From: CALBTQ01 sp036725605 | GTDB taxonomy: Bacteria > Lernaellota > Lernaellaia > Lernaellales > Lernaellaceae | Direction: 5' to 3' | DNA: 64,000 nt | NCBI GenBank assembly: GCA_036725605.1 | Contig: DAIMDW010000004.1 | Span: 62,001 to 126,000, forward strand | Shown here: in pieces, positions 1 through 7,130 of the stretch | How the letters are laid out: each line of letters starts with the position of its first letter | Numbering within the stretch: the stretch's first letter is position 1 | The notes under the pieces: generated by a model | What the model was told of the DNA's origin: nothing | Database searches by the model: none | Seen by the model: the letters and a program-made list of their open reading frames with translations, nothing else | Program-made: the position numbers and the translations under genes

Positions 1-2383
1 CGGTGAGCAGCGGCTCCTCGTCTTTGGCCGCGTGCTTGACCATGGAGATGATTTCCACCAGCGCCTTTTTGTATTGCACCCGGTGCGCCTGCTGCAGGCG
101 ATCGACGGTGAAATGCTCGTTGGCGGCCGACAGCTTGTTGCGCAATTCGGTGAGCGCGTGAACGCTCCAGGCCTGCGGGCGATCCAGCAAAATGCCGATG
201 GCGTCGATCGCCTCGCGGTTTTCCTCCACGTAGCGACGGAAGGCCCGGAGGTAATCCTCCGGCTTGTAGGATTGGCCGTCGAGGGTGCGAATCACCCGTT
301 CGGAGGCGACGGCATCCCGCACGGCATGGGCGATGATGAAGTTCTTTTCCGGGCGCGGGTAATAAACCAACAACTGTTGAAACGCGGGATCGCGCAGGAG
401 TTGCATCGTCGCGGTGAAATCGTCCAGCAGCAGTTGCGGCAACGCGCCGGCGAAGCGGCCCAAATCGCCGTCGGGGACGTAGCCGGCGAAAAGCTCGCGG
501 CCTTCGGTGGAGACTTCCTTGTCGATGCGGCGCAACCGTTTGACCAATAGATTGATGTTGTAATCGCGGTCGCGGTTCTGCCGGATGTCCTCGACGATCT
601 CGGCGATGGTGCGCGGCTCGGCCGTGGGCATGACGGCGGAAATGCTCGTTTTGCCGCTGAACAATTCGAGGATCGCGCCGCTGAAACAATCGAAGACGGT
701 GAAGTGCGATTTGTCGGGCAGATTGTCGCTCTTGCGCGTGCCGCGTCCGATGATCTGCTCGAAGAGAATGCGCGATTTCAACGGGCGCAGCAGCACGATG
801 AATTCCAGGTCGGGGATGTCCACGCCGGTCGAGAGCATGTCGACCGTAACGACGACGCCGATTTTTTCGCGGTTGCGAAATTCGCGAATCCGCTGCAACG
901 GCCGATCCACCTTGCCGGTGATTTTCTGCACGAAGTCGTCGCCGCGGCCGAACACGATGCGGGCCTTGTTGACCAGGTAATCCGCGTGCGAACGGTGCGG
1001 CACGTCATTGGCGGCAAAGATCAATGTTTTGGGAAAGCGATGGTAGATCCGCTCGTGCTCGACGGCGTACTTCTTCAGCTCTTCCAGAATTTTCAGATTG
1101 GAATCGGGGGAGGTGGCCAGGCGTTCGATCTGGGTCACGTCGACGGGCAGTTCGTCATCGAGCGAATCGTACCGGCGTCCGCCGCTTTGCACGTTGACCA
1201 ATTCCACCATTTCGCCCTGGGTCAGCAGCATTCCCCGGGTGCGAACGTCGGAATGAATGTCGACGCGCTCCCAATCGACCAAATGGCCTTCGCGCACGGC
1301 GTCTTCATACCGGTATTCGGCGACGATCTCGTCGAAGTAGGCGGTGGTGTGCGGCGCGGGCGTGGCCGTCAGGCCGATTTTGATCGCGTCGAAGTGGTCG
1401 AGCGTGTTGCGCCAGACGGAAATTTCGCGGGAGGTGTAACCCCGATGGCATTCGTCGGCGATGATGACATTGAAGGCGTGCAGCGGAATATCCAACAGTT
1501 CATCGGCTTCGGCGTCGCCTTCGTCGTCGACCGTGGGCATCATGCCTTCGCGACCGAAAAGGTTGATGGTCATGCGCTGAATCGTGCAGACGTACACGAA
1601 CGCGTGTTTCGGCTGCGGATTGGTCAGGTAATCGCGCGGCAGAACCTGGACGTCGAATTTTTTCTCTTCGTCAAAATCGTCTTTCTGAAACTGCTGACTG
1701 TAAACTTCGTAGATTTGATCGAATTTCAGGTTCGGCTCGGGCTCGAAGGAGGCAAACGACTGCACCGCTTGCGCCGCCAGGGCGCGACGATCCACCAGGA
1801 ACAGAACGCGCCCGGCCATGCCGGTTTTCATCAGGCGGTAAATTTCGTTGACCGCCATGAACGTTTTGCCCGTGCCGGTCGCCATGGCCACCAGCATCCT
1901 GCGCTTGCCCTGCAGAATCGCCGCTTCGATATCCAGATTGGCCCGGTGCTGGTAGTCGCGTAGATCTTTGTTTTTTTTCAACGCGGCAAAAGGATTTTCA
2001 TTCCGGAAAAACGATTCGCGGTCGAGCATTTCCCGCAGGGCGGAAGGCGGATGAAATCCGGAAATTTTCCGCGAGTAACTGTGCGGAAATCGAAGATCGC
2101 GGAACCAGATTTCCACTCCGTTGGTGGAATACACAAAGGGAAGGCCGGGGATGTCTCCGGCGTAGCGTTCCGCTTGTCGCAGCGCCTCCTGCGGATCGAG
2201 CGCTTTTCGTTTCGCCTCGATGATGCCGACGATTTGCCCGTCGATGCATAGGGCATAATCGGCAAAGCCCGAATTTACGGAATATTCTTCGATGGCCAGA
2301 TGGCGAGCGGGAGGCGCCTGGGCATTTTTGCTTAAACGACACACGGTCCATCCGCTTTTTTCCAGCGATGGATTAATGTCCAT
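1..2383 (-). CDS. hsdR: Type I restriction enzyme R subunit (HsdR), 3' end cut off by the window
   Basis: ATP-dependent translocase/endonuclease subunit of a type I restriction-modification complex. I translated the minus strand from an ATG at 2383; the frame is open to base 1, about 794 codons, so the C-terminus is missing. Visible: an N-terminal PD-(D/E)xK nuclease (D42, then E56-A-K58), Walker A ATGTGKT near residues 168-174, a DECH box near 310-313, and a helicase C-terminal motif (IGRGTRKS). All core catalytic residues look intact. The first in-frame upstream stop lies 39 bases before the ATG; a weak AGAGG precedes it. hsdM and hsdS are not in the window and would be expected to the left. 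It diverges from a broken rhuM, a frequent companion of type I loci. Identity is secure; activity is not. Confidence 0.9.
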   Translation of the reverse strand, partial: MDINPSLEKSGWTVCRLSKNAQAPPARHLAIEEYSVNSGFADYALCIDGQIVGIIEAKRKALDPQEALRQAERYAGDIPGLPFVYSTNGVEIWFRDLRFPHSYSRKISGFHPPSALREMLDRESFFRNENPFAALKKNKDLRDYQHRANLDIEAAILQGKRRMLVAMATGTGKTFMAVNEIYRLMKTGMAGRVLFLVDRRALAAQAVQSFASFEPEPNLKFDQIYEVYSQQFQKDDFDEEKKFDVQVLPRDYLTNPQPKHAFVYVCTIQRMTINLFGREGMMPTVDDEGDAEADELLDIPLHAFNVIIADECHRGYTSREISVWRNTLDHFDAIKIGLTATPAPHTTAYFDEIVAEYRYEDAVREGHLVDWERVDIHSDVRTRGMLLTQGEMVELVNVQSGGRRYDSLDDELPVDVTQIERLATSPDSNLKILEELKKYAVEHERIYHRFPKTLIFAANDVPHRSHADYLVNKARIVFGRGDDFVQKITGKVDRPLQRIREFRNREKIGVVVTVDMLSTGVDIPDLEFIVLLRPLKSRILFEQIIGRGTRKSDNLPDKSHFTVFDCFSGAILELFSGKTSISAVMPTAEPRTIAEIVEDIRQNRDRDYNINLLVKRLRRIDKEVSTEGRELFAGYVPDGDLGRFAGALPQLLLDDFTATMQLLRDPAFQQLLVYYPRPEKNFIIAHAVRDAVASERVIRTLDGQSYKPEDYLRAFRRYVEENREAIDAIGILLDRPQAWSVHALTELRNKLSAANEHFTVDRLQQAHRVQYKKALVEIISMVKHAAKDEEPLLT

Positions 2384-2806
2384 TTTTCGATTGTTCGCCT
2401 CTGGCGAAGATAACAATCCTTACTCCAATAGTGAAAAAATAATCCCTGTCAGGTCGGAGGTATTTTAGGGATTTTACGCGAACATAACAATAGTGAAGCG
2501 AGTCGGCTCGCGAACCGAATTCATTAAAAACGTCTGCTCCGGTAAGGGATATCGTGGGCGTGACGACTGTGGCGTCCAACAACGACCGATGGGCGGAACA
2601 GGGGTCGAACCTGCGACCTTCTTCGGCTTGTCGAATTCCCGACCGCTTATTACAATGCCGGGGTTCATTAAAAATACAACGGTCGCCGAGATGTCCGGGC
2701 ACGATTTTTCCTGAACTCCCGGAATCTGCATGGACGTGATAGTAATCGACGATGACGAACCTTCAAGCTGAAGAAAGAGATTCGGAAAATTCGAAAGGAT
2801 TGGAGT
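2384..2806. other. Intergenic region between hsdR and rhuM, contains a tRNA-Val 3' fragment
   Basis: About 420 bases without a convincing gene. It holds the divergent 5' regions of hsdR and rhuM and, at 2589-2621, a perfect copy of the last 33 bases of the tRNA-Val locus. Short open frames over the fragment encode the GRRFDPCSAH-type peptide that arises from translating a tRNA 3' end, and are not genes. Confidence 0.7.
2589..2621 (-). repeat. Putative attachment-site duplicate (33-bp direct repeat of the tRNA-Val 3' end)
   Basis: Perfect 33-base match to 3924-3956, which covers the T arm and 3' acceptor strand of the intact tRNA-Val plus the flanking base. The bases on either side (2588/3923 and 2622/3957) differ, so the match is sharply bounded. 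Tyrosine integrases commonly recombine at tRNA 3' ends and leave such a copy at the far end of the inserted element. No integrase lies between the two copies. Confidence 0.75.
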
Positions 2807-3868
2807 TTGGCAAACAACGACAACAATCTGCCGGAAAAATCCGGGCAACTGCTGATCTATCAAGACGGCGGTCTCAATCTCCAGGTGCGGCTCGACGGCC
2901 GAACGGTCTGGCTTCCACAACGCTTGATTGCAGATCTTTTTCAGGTGTCTGTTCCGACCGTGAATGAGCATCTTTCCAACATTTATTCCGATCAGGAACT
3001 GGACCCTGAGGCAACTATTAGGAAATTCCGAATAGTTCAAACCGAGGGAAAACGCGAGGTTTTTCGGAATATCGACCATTACAACCTCGAGGCCATTCTA
3101 GCCGTCGGATACCGCGTGCGCTCCACGCGGGGCACTCAATTCAGACAATGGGCTACGCTCAGGCTCGCGGAGTTGCTGGTCAAGGGCTTCACGATGGACG
3201 ACGAACGCATTAAAGCCGGGCGTACCATCGGCGGGGAATATTTCGACGAACTCCTTGAGCGCATCCGTGATATCCGGGCGTCCGAACGGCTTTTCTATCA
3301 GAAAATCACCGACATTTACGCCACGAGCATCGACTATGATCCCAAATCCGAGATCAGCCAGACGTTCTTTGCCAAGGTGTAAAACAAGCTCCACTGGGCC
3401 ATACACGGACATACCGCCGCCGAGCTTATTCAACGGCGGGCCGACGCATCGTTGCCTCACATGGGTCTCACGACCTGGAAAAACGCGCCCTATGGTCCCG
3501 TTCGCAAGGCCGATGTGTCCGTGGCAAAAAATTACCTCGAAGACGCCGAAATCACCGAACTGAACCGCATCGTTACCATGTATCTCGACTATGCCGAGGA
3601 TCAGGCCAAACGGAAAAAGCCGATGCACATGACCGACTGGGTGGAAAAGCTCGACGCCTTCCGGCGTTTCAATGAACGCGAGGTGTTAGGCAATCCGGGG
3701 CAGGTCTCAAGCGAGATTGCGAAAGAACACGCGCATGCCCAATACGAAATATTTGAAAAGCGGCGTTTGGCGGACGATGCGGAAAGACCGTCCAGCGATT
3801 TCGACCAACTGGTCGAAGGAGCGAAGAAAGTGAACGCAAAGCTTCCCAAACCGAAAAACGGCGAGTAA
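2807..3868 (+). pseudogene. rhuM: RhuM-family (virulence RhuM) protein, interrupted by an in-frame stop
   Basis: RhuM-family proteins are often encoded inside or beside type I restriction loci; their function is poorly defined. The frame runs from TTG 2807 (GGAG just upstream, close spacing) through 191 codons, meets TAA at 3380-3382, and continues in the same frame for another 161 codons to 3868. The residues across the stop (FFAKV, then NKLHWAIHGHTAAELI) read as continuous family sequence, where a glutamine is expected; CAA to TAA would be one transition. The combined length of about 353 residues matches the family. It lies between the two tRNA-Val repeats. A stop-readthrough gene or a sequencing error are alternatives; I consider a nonsense pseudogene most likely. 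Confidence 0.8.
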
Positions 3869-3923
3869 AAAGTCGAAAACTGAATTGATCGCATTCGCCA
3901 AAAAGAAGGCCAGACCGCGAAGA

Positions 3924-3956
3924 ATGGGCGGAACAGGGGTCGAACCTGCGACCTTC
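3924..3956 (-). repeat. Second copy of the 33-bp repeat, inside the intact tRNA-Val
   Basis: This is the tRNA-side copy of the repeat at 2589-2621. Because the tRNA is on the minus strand, its 3' end faces left, so an element integrated here would lie to the left of 3924, as the second copy and the rhuM/hsdR genes do. Confidence 0.75.
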
Positions 3957-3998
3957 GGTGTGTAAGACCGACGCTCTAACCAACTGAGCTATCCGCCC
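3925..3998 (-). tRNA. tRNA-Val (anticodon TAC)
   Basis: Complete cloverleaf on the minus strand. The acceptor stem pairs GGGCGGA with TCCGCCC, followed by discriminator A; the D stem is GCTC/GAGC; the anticodon stem TCGGT/ACCGA encloses loop CTTACAC, giving anticodon TAC (reads GUA valine codons); the T stem encloses TTCGACC. CCA is not encoded. The 3' half is duplicated at 2589-2621, marking this tRNA as an integration target. Confidence 0.95.
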
Positions 3999-4105
3999 GC
4001 AGGGGCATGAATATACAGGGAGCGGGCGGCGTCGTCCAGTGCTGGGTTGTCGTGCGGCGGGCCGTGGCGTATGGTGTCGGCAAGCGTACAACGGCGAGGC
4101 GAACG

Positions 4106-4375
4106 ATGAGCGATAGCGCGAATTTGCTGGTGTTCGGCCTGGTGATCGGCACGGTGTTCGGTCTGACGGCGGCGGTGTTGCTGTCGCGGCTGGCGCGCCG
4201 GGTAAGCGCGCTGGGACGGTTCTTCGGCTACGATCAACAGGCGCGCAAGCTCGCTTCGTTGGAAAAGGAAAACGCGACGCTCAAGCGCCGGCTCGCCGAG
4301 AAGGATCATTACATCCGCAAAGCCATGGAGTCGCTGGCCGTCGACGCCACGCCGCCGGATCCTCCCGAAGAGTGA
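4106..4375 (+). CDS. Small membrane-anchored coiled-coil protein, function unknown
   Basis: An 89-residue protein. Residues about 6-27 form one hydrophobic membrane segment, followed by a basic stretch (SRLARRVS), then a charged heptad-like region at about 48-72 (LASLEKENATLKRRLAEKD) likely to form a coiled coil, and a Pro/Asp-rich tail. I chose the ATG at 4106, which has GAGG upstream, rather than the ATG at 4007, which begins in the tRNA flank and adds an implausible leader. The pattern is a single-pass protein with a cytoplasmic coiled coil. I do not recognise a family. Confidence 0.6.
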   Translation: MSDSANLLVFGLVIGTVFGLTAAVLLSRLARRVSALGRFFGYDQQARKLASLEKENATLKRRLAEKDHYIRKAMESLAVDATPPDPPEE

Positions 4376-4399
4376 GTTTTTCGCCCCCGCACCTTTCGC

Positions 4400-4429
4400 T
4401 TGACGTTGCCCGCGCGATTCCTCGATAAT
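4400..4429 (+). promoter_or_regulatory. Sigma-70-type promoter of the SAM riboswitch operon
   Basis: TTGACG at 4400-4405 and GATAAT at 4424-4429, separated by 18 bases, each one mismatch from consensus. The expected start is a few bases before the riboswitch P1 stem at 4438. Confidence 0.65.
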
Positions 4430-4434
4430 GATTC

Positions 4435-4553
4435 TGCCCTTATCAAGAGTGGCTGAGGGACGGGCCCGATGAAGCCACAGCAACCACCGGTCAAAAAAAG
4501 GCCGGGGACGGTGCTAACTCCCGCAGGGTTGGGCAAACCCTGGAAGATAAGGC
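4435..4553 (+). promoter_or_regulatory. SAM-I (S-box) riboswitch aptamer
   Basis: The conserved S-box core is present: CTTATCAAGAG, then GGCTGAGGGAC, GGGCCCGATGAAGCC, CAGCAACC, GGTGCTAACTCCC and a closing GATAAGG. P1 pairs 4438-4444 (CCTTATC) with 4546-4552 (GATAAGG). S-box RNAs bind S-adenosylmethionine and usually terminate transcription when SAM is abundant. The aptamer is followed by a strong intrinsic terminator and then by three genes for making homocysteine, the precursor of methionine and SAM, so the ligand and the regulated pathway agree. Confidence 0.93.
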
Positions 4554-4568
4554 GGGTTGGTCGATAAC

Positions 4569-4602
4569 CCCCTCCTGGCTTCCAGGAGGGGATTTTTATT
4601 TC
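4569..4602 (+). terminator. Intrinsic terminator of the SAM riboswitch expression platform
   Basis: A perfect 10-bp stem, CCCCTCCTGG (4569-4578) with CCAGGAGGGG (4582-4591), a three-base loop, then ATTTTTATTT. It lies directly downstream of the aptamer and before the first gene, as expected for an OFF switch that terminates on SAM binding. A GGGTT/AACCC pairing at 4553-4570 could compete with its 5' arm. Confidence 0.88.
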
Positions 4603-4650
4603 CCCCCCGCAAAGCAACCAATCACCGGACAAGGGCGGAAAGGTGGATGC

Positions 4651-5823
4651 ATGGCAAGCGTGAAGCGTACCTATGAGGAGATCAACAAGAAGATCCGCGC
4701 CAAACGGGCGGTGGTCGTCACCGCCGAGGAGCTGATCGGGCTGGTCAAAGACGTGGGCGTCGAGGCGGCGACCGCGAAGGTCGACGTGGTGACGACCGGC
4801 ACCTTCGGCCCGATGTGCAGCAGCGGCGCGTTGTTCAACTTCTGGCACACCAAGCCGAAGATCCGCGCCTCGAAGGTGTGGCTCAACGAGGTCGAGGCCC
4901 ACGCCGGATTGGCCGCGGTCGATTTCTTCCTGGGCGCGACGCAGATTCCGGACGACGATCCGGCCAACAAGGTCTACCCCGGGCGCTTCGATTACGGCGG
5001 GGGACACGTCATCGCCGATCTGCTGGCGGGCAAGACCGTCACGCTGCGCGCCGAATCCTACGGCACCGATTGCTATCCGCGCCGCGAATTCATCGCGCAG
5101 TATCGCCTGGAGGATTTCCGCGATGCGTGGCTGCTCAATCCGCGCAACGCCTACCAGAATTACAACGTGGCGGTGAACACCACCGACCGCACGGTTTACA
5201 CGTACATGGGCATCCTCAAGCCGCGCCTGGGCAACGCCGGCTACTCGAGCGCCGGGCAGTTGTCGCCGCTGTTGGCCGATCCGTACTACCGGACGATCGG
5301 CATCGGCACGCGCATCTTTCTGGGCGGCGCGCAGGGCTGGGTGATCGGCGCGGGTACGCAGCACAACCCGGACGAACCGCGCACGGCCGACGGTGTGCCG
5401 CGCGGCGGGGCCGGAAACATCGCGGTGCGCGGCGACCTGAAGCAGATGTCGGCCCGCTACGTGCGCGGCGTGAGCATGATCGGCTACGGCGTTTCGCTGG
5501 CCGTGGGCATCGGCATTCCGCTGCCGGTGCTCGACAGCGAGATCGTGCGCCTGGCTTCGCTCGGCGACGCCAAGCTCGTTGCGCCGGTGATCGACTACGG
5601 CGCCGATTATCCGCAGGGCGGCAGCGAGGTGCTGGCCGAGGTTACCTACGCGCAGCTCAAAAGCGGGTTCATCGAGGTGAACGGACGCGAGGTGCCCGCC
5701 GCGCCGTTGTCGAGTTATCCGCGCGCGCGGGAGATCGCCGGGGTGCTCAAACAATGGATCGAGGCGGGCGAGTTCCTGCTCGGTCAGCCGCAGGACAGAC
5801 TGCCGCAGGCCAAAGCGTCATGA
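4651..5823 (+). CDS. Homocysteine biosynthesis protein (DUF39 / HcyS family, MA1821-like)
   Basis: DUF39 proteins are known in methanogens and some anaerobic bacteria as part of a route forming homocysteine from aspartate semialdehyde with an inorganic sulfur source. This 390-residue protein has the family's glycine-rich blocks and only two cysteines, C56 (GPMCSSG) and C141 (YGTDCYPRRE), likely the functional pair. The CBS domain pair found in MA1821 of Methanosarcina acetivorans is absent. The start is ATG 4651 after AAAGGTGG. It is the first gene under the SAM-I riboswitch, overlaps the UPF0280 gene at ATGA, and is followed by the NIL-ferredoxin gene, so the whole set is present. Confidence 0.88.
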   Translation: MASVKRTYEEINKKIRAKRAVVVTAEELIGLVKDVGVEAATAKVDVVTTGTFGPMCSSGALFNFWHTKPKIRASKVWLNEVEAHAGLAAVDFFLGATQIPDDDPANKVYPGRFDYGGGHVIADLLAGKTVTLRAESYGTDCYPRREFIAQYRLEDFRDAWLLNPRNAYQNYNVAVNTTDRTVYTYMGILKPRLGNAGYSSAGQLSPLLADPYYRTIGIGTRIFLGGAQGWVIGAGTQHNPDEPRTADGVPRGGAGNIAVRGDLKQMSARYVRGVSMIGYGVSLAVGIGIPLPVLDSEIVRLASLGDAKLVAPVIDYGADYPQGGSEVLAEVTYAQLKSGFIEVNGREVPAAPLSSYPRAREIAGVLKQWIEAGEFLLGQPQDRLPQAKAS

Positions 5824-6548
5824 GCCTCTACGACAACCGCACCTACCGTAACTTCGCGTCGACCGCGACGGTCGCGTTTCGCATCACGGTGGCGCAAAGC
5901 GATTTGTTCATCCGCGCCGACCGCGATCGGAGCGCCGAGGCGGAAAGGGCGTTGCTCACCGCGCGGCATCAAATCGAAACCTACATCGCGCAGCACCCGG
6001 AGTTCGCGACCGCGCTGGTGCCGCTGCCGGCCGATCCCTTCGCGCCGCTGTTGGTCAAAGCGATGCTCAAGGCGGGCCGGGCCGCCGGCGTGGGGCCGAT
6101 GGCCGCGGTGGCGGGCGCGACGGCCGAGGCGGTCGGGCAGGCGCTGGCCGGCGAATCGACGCAGGTGATCGTCGAGAACGGCGGCGATTGCTGGCTGCAT
6201 CTCGCAGACGATCTGACCGTCGGTCTGGTCGCGGGCGACTCGCCGTTTTCCGGCCGCATCGGATTGAAGATCACCGCGACGCAAACCCCCGGCGCGCTGT
6301 GCACGAGCAGCGGCACGGTCGGTCATTCCTACAGCGAAGGTCGGGCCGACGCGGTGACCGTCTACGCGCGCGACGCCGCCCTGGCCGACGCCGCCGCCAC
6401 CGCCGTGGCCAACCGCGTGCGCAGCGCCGCCGACGTCGACGCCGCGTTGGCCTTCGCGCAAACGATCGCGGGCGTGGCCGGCGTGTGCATCGTCATTCAC
6501 GACAAACTCGGGATCTGGGGCGATCTGTCCCTGGTCAAACTCCCGTGA
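5820..6548 (+). CDS. UPF0280 family protein (COG2122, MA1715-like), homocysteine pathway
   Basis: A 242-residue protein. UPF0280 members have been linked genetically to the DUF39/ferredoxin homocysteine route, although the biochemical role is unsettled. Characteristic segments are VENGGDCWLH near the middle, PFSGRIGLKI, and GTVGHSYSEGRADAV. ATG 5820 overlaps the upstream stop (ATGA), indicating translational coupling. An ApbE-like fold is known for this family, so flavin or redox handling is plausible but not shown here. Confidence 0.85.
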   Translation: MSLYDNRTYRNFASTATVAFRITVAQSDLFIRADRDRSAEAERALLTARHQIETYIAQHPEFATALVPLPADPFAPLLVKAMLKAGRAAGVGPMAAVAGATAEAVGQALAGESTQVIVENGGDCWLHLADDLTVGLVAGDSPFSGRIGLKITATQTPGALCTSSGTVGHSYSEGRADAVTVYARDAALADAAATAVANRVRSAADVDAALAFAQTIAGVAGVCIVIHDKLGIWGDLSLVKLP

Positions 6549-6559
6549 AGGAGACCCAC

Positions 6560-6985
6560 GTGATAACCAAAACCAACGTGCTCAAATTCGACAAACAAGC
6601 GTGGCGCAAGCCGATCGTCTGCGAGCTGGCGCGCAACTTCGATATTTCGTTTTCCATCCTCAAGGCCAAGGTGTTGCCGCGGCAGGAGGGGCTGATGATT
6701 CTGGAGATCTCCGGGTTCAACGGCGAGTTCCTGCGCGCCCAGGAGTACCTGCGCTCGATCCCCGGCGTGACGGTCGAGGCGCTGGAGCAGGACATCGTCT
6801 ACGACGCCGACACGTGCACCCACTGCGGCGCGTGCATCGGCTTTTGCCCGTCGGGCGCGTTGCATATCGCCGACCGCGCCACGATGGAAGTGTCCTTCGA
6901 CCCGGACGCGTGCATCGGCTGCGAAATCTGCCTCGCAGCCTGCCCCGCCCGCGCCCTCTCACTGGCCGAGGGTGTGTCGATCTGA
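6560..6985 (+). CDS. NIL domain plus 4Fe-4S ferredoxin protein (MA1822-like)
   Basis: The 141-residue protein has a NIL domain (about 1-75, the ligand-binding module also found at the C-terminus of methionine ABC ATPases) followed by a two-cluster ferredoxin. The cysteine sets are C86, C89, C92, C96 and C118, C121, C124, C128. I chose GTG 6560, seven bases after GAAGGAG, over GTG 6545, which would place the ribosome site inside the gene. It is the electron-transfer partner of DUF39 in anaerobic homocysteine formation and the third gene of the riboswitch operon. Confidence 0.88.
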   Translation: MITKTNVLKFDKQAWRKPIVCELARNFDISFSILKAKVLPRQEGLMILEISGFNGEFLRAQEYLRSIPGVTVEALEQDIVYDADTCTHCGACIGFCPSGALHIADRATMEVSFDPDACIGCEICLAACPARALSLAEGVSI

Positions 6986-7130
6986 GGGATTTTTAATGTT
7001 CATACCTTAGAAGGTGATCGTGCGTCATCCTTTGGGTCGCCCAGATTCTGTATTCCCGATCAAACCTGTGACTGGAACACTGCGGACTGACTGCTCGGGA
7101 AGAGGGAAGCCAATTCACTCCAATATCTCA

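Noticed and set aside
704..1963. Long plus-strand open frame over hsdR
   Set aside because: Shadow of the minus-strand hsdR, whose frame carries recognisable nuclease and helicase motifs; the plus-strand product has none.
2373..2702. Minus-strand frame of about 109 codons across the tRNA-Val fragment
   Set aside because: Contains the GRRFDPCSAH peptide that results from translating a tRNA 3' end; no ribosome site.
2807..3868. Frameshift in rhuM
   Set aside because: Both parts are in the same frame (3452 minus 2807 is a multiple of three), so it is a nonsense codon and not a frameshift.
4309..5754. 481-codon minus-strand frame over the homocysteine operon
   Set aside because: Antisense shadow in GC-rich DNA; it would also run through the riboswitch and terminator.
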